Source: Pseudomonas thermotolerans DSM 14292 (GTDB taxonomy: Bacteria > Pseudomonadota > Gammaproteobacteria > Pseudomonadales > Pseudomonadaceae). Taken from it: a stretch of DNA of 64,000 nucleotides. The stretch spans positions 1-64,000 of the forward strand of contig NZ_KB822602.1 in NCBI RefSeq assembly GCF_000364625.1. Direction: 5' to 3'. Below, piece by piece: positions 59,951 to 64,000 of this stretch. Positions within the stretch are counted from its first letter, which is position 1. The number at the start of each line of letters is the position of its first letter. A program made the translations under genes and the position numbers. The notes beneath the pieces are model-generated. The model was not told the origin of the DNA, ran no database searches, and worked only from the letters and a program-made list of their open reading frames with translations.

Positions 59951-60868
59951 TCAGCGCGCCGCGCTGACCCCTTCCAGGGTGGCGAAGGAGGTGTCCTTGG
60001 CGGTGAGCAGAAAGTCGCGCATGAAGGGGGCGTCCAGCATGTCGGCGCGGATCGCCGCGTAGAGAGTGGCGTACAGCCCCTTGTCGCCGAGCCGCTTGGC
60101 GGTCACGTAGCCGCGCGAGCTGTACTCGTGCAGCGCCCAGTTGGGCAGGCAGCAGACGCCGCGGCCGCTGGCCACCAGCTGCATCATCATCACCGTCAGC
60201 TCGGCGGTGCGCACATGGGCCGGCTCCACGTCGGCCGGCTCGAGGAAGCGGGTGAAGATGTCCAGGCGGTCGCGTTCCACCGGGTAGGTGATCAGGGTCT
60301 CGCCGGCCAGATCCTCCGGCTCGACGCAGGCCTTGCCGGCCAGCGGGTGCTGGTTGGCTACGGCGAGTAGGGCCTCGTAGGTGAACAGCGGCACATAGGT
60401 GATGCCCGGCAGCTCGACGGGGTCGCTGGTCACCACCAGATCAAGATCGCCGCGGGCCAGGGCCGGCAGTGGGGCGAAGGAGAACCCCGAGGCCAGGTCC
60501 AGCTCCACTTCCGGCCAGGCGTCGCGGAACTGGTCGATGGTCGGCATCAGCCACTGGAAGCAGCTGTGGCATTCGATGGCCATGTGCAGGCGCCCAGCGG
60601 TGCCGCCGGCCAGCCGCGCCAGGTCGCGCTCGGCGGCACGCAGCTGGGGCAGGATGCTGTCGGCCAGCTGCAGCAGGCGTAGTCCGGCGCTGGTGAAGCG
60701 CACCGGCTTGGTCTTGCGGATGAACAGCGGCAGACCCAGGCGCTCTTCCAGCTCCTTGAACTGGTGGGAGAGGGCCGACTGGGTCAGGTGCAGGCGCTCG
60801 GCGGCCTCCACCAGGCTGTCGGCCTCGCGCAGGGCATGCAGGGTTTTCAGGTGGCGGATTTCCAGCAT
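59951..60868 (-). CDS. metR: LysR-family regulator MetR
   Basis: MetR activates methionine genes, notably metE, with homocysteine as co-effector. The 305-residue product starts MLEIRHLKTLHALREADSLV and has the LysR helix-turn-helix AAERLHLTQSALSHQFKELE and a substrate-binding domain (LHMAIECHSCFQWLMP). It is divergent from metE, the classical arrangement, with a MetR-like box between them. Confidence 0.93.
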   Translation of the reverse strand: MLEIRHLKTLHALREADSLVEAAERLHLTQSALSHQFKELEERLGLPLFIRKTKPVRFTSAGLRLLQLADSILPQLRAAERDLARLAGGTAGRLHMAIECHSCFQWLMPTIDQFRDAWPEVELDLASGFSFAPLPALARGDLDLVVTSDPVELPGITYVPLFTYEALLAVANQHPLAGKACVEPEDLAGETLITYPVERDRLDIFTRFLEPADVEPAHVRTAELTVMMMQLVASGRGVCCLPNWALHEYSSRGYVTAKRLGDKGLYATLYAAIRADMLDAPFMRDFLLTAKDTSFATLEGVSAAR

Positions 60869-60988
60869 GGCGATTTCCGGGTCAGGCGCAGAACGGCTGA
60901 GAGACGGATAGGGCGGATTCTCTGCCCGTCCGGTCCCTCCGGCGTTGCGCAGCATTATGAAAATTTCTCTAGACTATCGCGAAAATAT

Positions 60989-61001
60989 TGAGTTTGTCTC
61001 A
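60989..61001. promoter_or_regulatory. MetR-type binding site candidate
   Basis: TGAGTTTGTCTCA has perfect TGAG/CTCA half-sites with 5-bp spacing, a variant of the MetR motif TGAAnnnnnTTCA. It lies in the metR-metE divergent region, about 53 bp before metE; a half-matching TGAAAATTTC lies upstream at about 60957-60966. Confidence 0.55.
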
Positions 61002-61053
61002 TGTGGTGTCGGGTGTCGAGAATGGCGGCCATTGCAGATTAAGGAGAAACGCC

Positions 61054-63336
61054 ATGGCCATTGCCCACAACCTCGGATTCCCGCGCATCGGGCGCGATCG
61101 CGAACTGAAGAAGGCCCTTGAAGCCTACTGGAAGGGTGACCTCGACGAGACCGGCTTGCGCGCCGTAGGTCGCCAGCTGCGCGCCGCCCACTGGCAGCTG
61201 CAGAAGGACGCCGGCATCGAGCTGCTGCCGGTCGGCGATTTCGCCTGGTACGACCAGGTACTGACTCATTCGCTGACCTTCGGGGTGATCCCCGCACGCT
61301 TCCGCCCGCGCGACGGCAGGCCGACCCTGGACACTCTGTTCGCCATGGCCCGCGGGGTCGGAGCCGGCTGCTGCGGAGGCGCACACGCCCAGGAAATGAC
61401 CAAGTGGTTCGACACCAACTACCACTATCTGGTCCCCGAGTTCACTGCCGACCAGCAATTCCTCCTGAGCTGGGAACAGTTGTTCGAGGAAGTCGACGAG
61501 GCTCTGGCCCTCGGCCATCGGGTCAAGCCGGTGCTGATCGGTCCGCTGACCTACCTGTGGCTGGGCAAGGCCAAGGGCGGCGAGTTCGACAAGCTGGACC
61601 TGCTCGAACGCCTGCTGCCGCTCTACGGGGAGATATTCCAGCGCCTGGCCGGGCAGGGCGTGGAGTGGGTGCAGATCGACGAGCCGATCCTGGTCCTCGA
61701 CCTGCCGCAGGATTGGAAGAGCGCCTTCGAGCGTGCCTACAACATCCTCCAGCGCGACCCGCTGAAGAAGCTGCTGGCCACCTATTTCGGTGGTCTGGAG
61801 GACAACCTGGGGATCGCCGCCGGGCTGCCGGTGGACGGCCTGCACATCGACCTGGTGCGCGCCCCCGAGCAGTACCCGACCATCCTCGACCGCCTGCCGG
61901 CCTACAAGGTGCTGTCCCTCGGCGTGGTCAACGGCCGCAACGTCTGGCGCTGCGATCTGGACAAGGCCCTGGAAGTGCTGCGCCACGCCCAGGAGCGGCT
62001 CGGTGAGCGCCTCTGGGTGGCGCCCTCCTGCTCGCTGCTGCACTGCCCGGTGGACCTGGCCCGCGAGGACCGGCTGGACGCCGAGCTGAAGAGCTGGCTG
62101 GCCTTCGCCGTGCAAAAGTGCGGCGAGGTGGCTGCCCTGGTCGCCGAATTGAACGCCCCGGGCAGCGCCGCCTCGGCCCTGGCCGAGAGTCGTGCGGTGC
62201 AGGCCAGCCGCGCCCGTTCGCCGCGCATCCACAGGCCCGAGGTGCAGGCCCGCCTGGCGGCGATCCGTGCCGAGGACAGCCGCCGCGGCTCGCCCTTCGC
62301 CGAGCGCATCGGCAGGCAGCGCGCGCGTCTGCAGCTGCCGGCGTTTCCCACCACCACCATCGGTTCCTTCCCGCAGACCCCGGCGATTCGTCTGGCCCGC
62401 CAGGCCTACCGGCAGGGCCGGCTTTCCGAGGCCGAATACGTCGAGGCCATGCAGGCAGAGATCCGCCACGCGGTGGAAGTCCAGGAACGCCTGGGTCTGG
62501 ACGTGCTGGTGCATGGCGAGGCCGAGCGCAACGACATGGTCGAGTACTTCGCCGAGCAGCTCGACGGCTATCTCTTCACCCGCTTCGGCTGGGTGCAGAG
62601 CTACGGCTCGCGCTGCGTCAAGCCGGCGGTGATCTACGGCGACCTGAGCCGTCCGCGGCCGATGACCGTGGAGTGGATCCGCTACGCCCAGAGCCTCACC
62701 GACAAGCCGATGAAGGGCATGCTGACCGGTCCGGTGACCATGCTGATGTGGTCCTTCCCTCGCGAAGACGTACCCCGCGAGGTACAGGCGCGGCAGCTGG
62801 CCCTGGCCATCCGCGACGAGGTGCTGGACCTGGAGGCCGCCGGCGTTCGCATCATCCAGATCGACGAGGCAGCCTTCCGCGAGGGCCTGCCGCTGCGCCG
62901 CGCCGACTGGGGGCGCTATCTGGACTGGGCCACCGAGGCCTTCCGCCTGACCGCCAGCGGGGTGCGCGACGAAACGCAGATCCACACCCACATGTGCTAC
63001 AGCGAGTTCAACGACGTGATCGAGGCGATCGCCGCCATGGACGCCGACGTCATCACCATCGAGACTTCGCGTTCGGACATGGAGCTGCTGGACGCCTTCG
63101 AGCGCTTCGCCTACCCGAACGAGATTGGCCCGGGCGTCTACGACATCCACTCGCCGCGGGTGCCGGGCAGTGAGGAAATGGTCGTCCTGCTGGAAAAGGC
63201 GGCGCGGCGCATTCCGGTGGAGCGGCTGTGGGTCAACCCGGACTGCGGGCTGAAGACTCGTGGCTGGGCGGAGACCGAGGCGGCGCTGCGCAACATGGTG
63301 GCGGCAGCCCACCAGCTGCGTGCCCGGCTGGCCTGA
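61054..63336 (+). CDS. metE: cobalamin-independent methionine synthase
   Basis: MetE transfers the methyl group of 5-methyltetrahydropteroyltri-glutamate to homocysteine. The 760-residue protein has the two-barrel structure: N-terminal [20 protein letters not shown] and C-terminal [15 protein letters not shown], with the zinc ligands in [10 protein letters not shown], the Glu in the second barrel and the terminal cysteine in [25 protein letters not shown] precedes the ATG. No cobalamin riboswitch is visible in the short leader. Confidence 0.97.
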   Translation: MAIAHNLGFPRIGRDRELKKALEAYWKGDLDETGLRAVGRQLRAAHWQLQKDAGIELLPVGDFAWYDQVLTHSLTFGVIPARFRPRDGRPTLDTLFAMARGVGAGCCGGAHAQEMTKWFDTNYHYLVPEFTADQQFLLSWEQLFEEVDEALALGHRVKPVLIGPLTYLWLGKAKGGEFDKLDLLERLLPLYGEIFQRLAGQGVEWVQIDEPILVLDLPQDWKSAFERAYNILQRDPLKKLLATYFGGLEDNLGIAAGLPVDGLHIDLVRAPEQYPTILDRLPAYKVLSLGVVNGRNVWRCDLDKALEVLRHAQERLGERLWVAPSCSLLHCPVDLAREDRLDAELKSWLAFAVQKCGEVAALVAELNAPGSAASALAESRAVQASRARSPRIHRPEVQARLAAIRAEDSRRGSPFAERIGRQRARLQLPAFPTTTIGSFPQTPAIRLARQAYRQGRLSEAEYVEAMQAEIRHAVEVQERLGLDVLVHGEAERNDMVEYFAEQLDGYLFTRFGWVQSYGSRCVKPAVIYGDLSRPRPMTVEWIRYAQSLTDKPMKGMLTGPVTMLMWSFPREDVPREVQARQLALAIRDEVLDLEAAGVRIIQIDEAAFREGLPLRRADWGRYLDWATEAFRLTASGVRDETQIHTHMCYSEFNDVIEAIAAMDADVITIETSRSDMELLDAFERFAYPNEIGPGVYDIHSPRVPGSEEMVVLLEKAARRIPVERLWVNPDCGLKTRGWAETEAALRNMVAAAHQLRARLA

Positions 63337-63364
63337 GGCACGGCCAGGGTTTCTTCCGCTTGCC

Positions 63365-63548
63365 CTAGCGGTAGGGGCGCCGCTTGAACAGCCAAGGGGT
63401 GGCCGGCAGTTGGATGTTCCTGGGGGGCCGAGAAGCTCCAGGGCCCGTGGCTGGGGTGGCGGATGCTGAATTCCTCCGGCGTCACGTGGATCTCGAACTC
63501 CGCCAGCAGCCAGGCCATGGCGACGGGGCAGCGGTCGTGGTCGCGCAT
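63365..63548 (-). pseudogene. small conserved-looking gene broken by a frameshift at a C6 run
   Basis: From an ATG at 63548 the frame reads [20 protein letters not shown] then [20 protein letters not shown], after which a run of six C on the minus strand (63427-63422) is reached. Removing one C gives a sensible end [18 protein letters not shown] and a stop at 63365, making a 60-residue protein. As sequenced, the frame instead runs on into metE antisense. I do not recognise the function. The rest of the 63337-63741 gap shows nothing else. Confidence 0.5.
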
Positions 63549-63741
63549 GGAGGGCGGTGTGCCGGGAAACGGTTCTGATGGCAGTCTAATGGCAGTAGCC
63601 GGCGGGAAACCCGCGACTGCTTCAAGCTCCACGGCAGCGGCCCGGCGTCCCGGCTGCCGGCCGGCGGCGGGGCTTGATGCAGGTCAGTACCCCGGTGGCA
63701 TCCCCGCCTAGACTGGTGGGCATCATTAGAAGGAGCTTGCC

Positions 63742-64000
63742 ATGTCCCAGATATTCCCCAGCCTTGCCGAACTCGACGAACATGCCCGCCAGGAGCCGGC
63801 CTTCGCCGCCTGGCGCGGCGGCTACGGGGTGATCCAGCACACCCCGGAAACCCAGGCCGGCATCTACCGCATGGCCCACCAGCTGGTCCAGGCCGGGCTG
63901 CAGCCGGACCTGGGCAGCGTCTACGAGCTGCTGCGTGCCCTCGATCGCCTGGCTTCCGCCGGTCTCTGGCTGGTGGCGCACATGACCTATGCCCAGCGGG
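63742..64000 (+). CDS. phosphoketolase/transketolase-like protein, N-terminal fragment
   Basis: Only the first 86 residues are present before the window ends. MSQIFPSLAELDEHARQEPA is followed by FAAWRGGYGVIQHTPETQAG and LDRLASAGLWLVAHMTYAQR, a pattern I associate with the large thiamine-dependent proteins annotated as xylulose 5-phosphate 3-epimerase or phosphoketolase-like. AAGGAGCTTGCC precedes the ATG. The call is from partial memory of the family and cannot be confirmed without the rest of the gene. Confidence 0.5.
   Translation, partial: MSQIFPSLAELDEHARQEPAFAAWRGGYGVIQHTPETQAGIYRMAHQLVQAGLQPDLGSVYELLRALDRLASAGLWLVAHMTYAQR

Noticed and set aside
61002..61053. Cobalamin or SAM riboswitch before metE
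   Set aside because: The leader is far too short and lacks the conserved B12-box or kink-turn features; the divergent metR explains control.
61039..63312. 757-codon open frame antisense to metE
   Set aside because: Shadow of metE; no start signal or family resemblance.

Overview
The window is chromosomal DNA of a high-GC gammaproteobacterium, almost certainly a Pseudomonas of the aeruginosa/alcaligenes/resinovorans type. Supporting blocks are nadB-algU-mucA-mucB-mucC-mucD-lepA-lepB-DUF4845-rnc-era-recO-pdxJ, the guanidinobutyrase locus gbuA/gbuR with its two transporters, and ubiU-ubiV-ubiT. These identifications rest on recognised protein families and gene order, not on a database search.

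Layout. 1-254: the outer end of an IS21-family insertion sequence, with the start of istA running off the left edge and a 23-bp tandem repeat array. 430-14228: a conserved housekeeping and envelope-stress block (DUF2058, sdhE/ygfX, nadB, the AlgU regulon core, lepA/lepB, rnc/era/recO/pdxJ). 14221-17556: DUF2905, cmoB/cmoA, a lipoprotein and a YhhN membrane protein. 17656-21664: acsA flanked by two unrelated lipoprotein protease inhibitors (chagasin-like I42 and I78) and a pcpS-type phosphopantetheinyl transferase; upstream of acsA is a structured region ending in a strong intrinsic terminator that looks like an unannotated small RNA. 21724-26710: AraC regulator, dctA with a textbook sigma-54 promoter, trmO, rimO. 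26962-29895: a CopD-like membrane protein and ubiUVT, the oxygen-independent ubiquinone pathway, preceded by an ANR/FNR-type box. 30025-38038: AraC regulator, NTF2-like protein, then the gbu operon (2-ketoacid decarboxylase, two permeases, guanidinobutyrase) divergent from gbuR, with inverted repeats in all three intercistronic gaps. 38281-39973: glutathione transferase, a small protein carrying an apparent pair of compensating frameshifts, and the DTW-domain tRNA modification enzyme TapT.

39984-52295 is the main accessory block: a complete Lap-type, c-di-GMP-controlled biofilm adhesion system. It has a type I secretion ABC transporter, HlyD adaptor and TolC-like porin, a divergent 1395-residue RTX adhesin with a LapG-cleavable retention module, vWA domain and two almost identical 145-residue repeats, and the LapD receptor and LapG protease genes. 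Presumably low c-di-GMP frees LapG to clip the adhesin at TAAG and release the cell, while high c-di-GMP lets LapD sequester LapG. A GGEEF diguanylate cyclase lies about 3.6 kb beyond lapG.

52361-64000: DUF454 and UPF0149 proteins, recQ, the diguanylate cyclase, a MarR regulator, a short FimV-like polar hub protein, metR divergent from metE, a small gene broken at a C6 homopolymer, and the start of a phosphoketolase-like gene cut by the right edge.

The most interesting items for follow-up are the small-RNA candidate at 18200-18310, the 20-bp block swap inside the twin adhesin repeats, the 12-bp repeats in the LapG signal sequence, and the two homopolymer-associated frameshifts.
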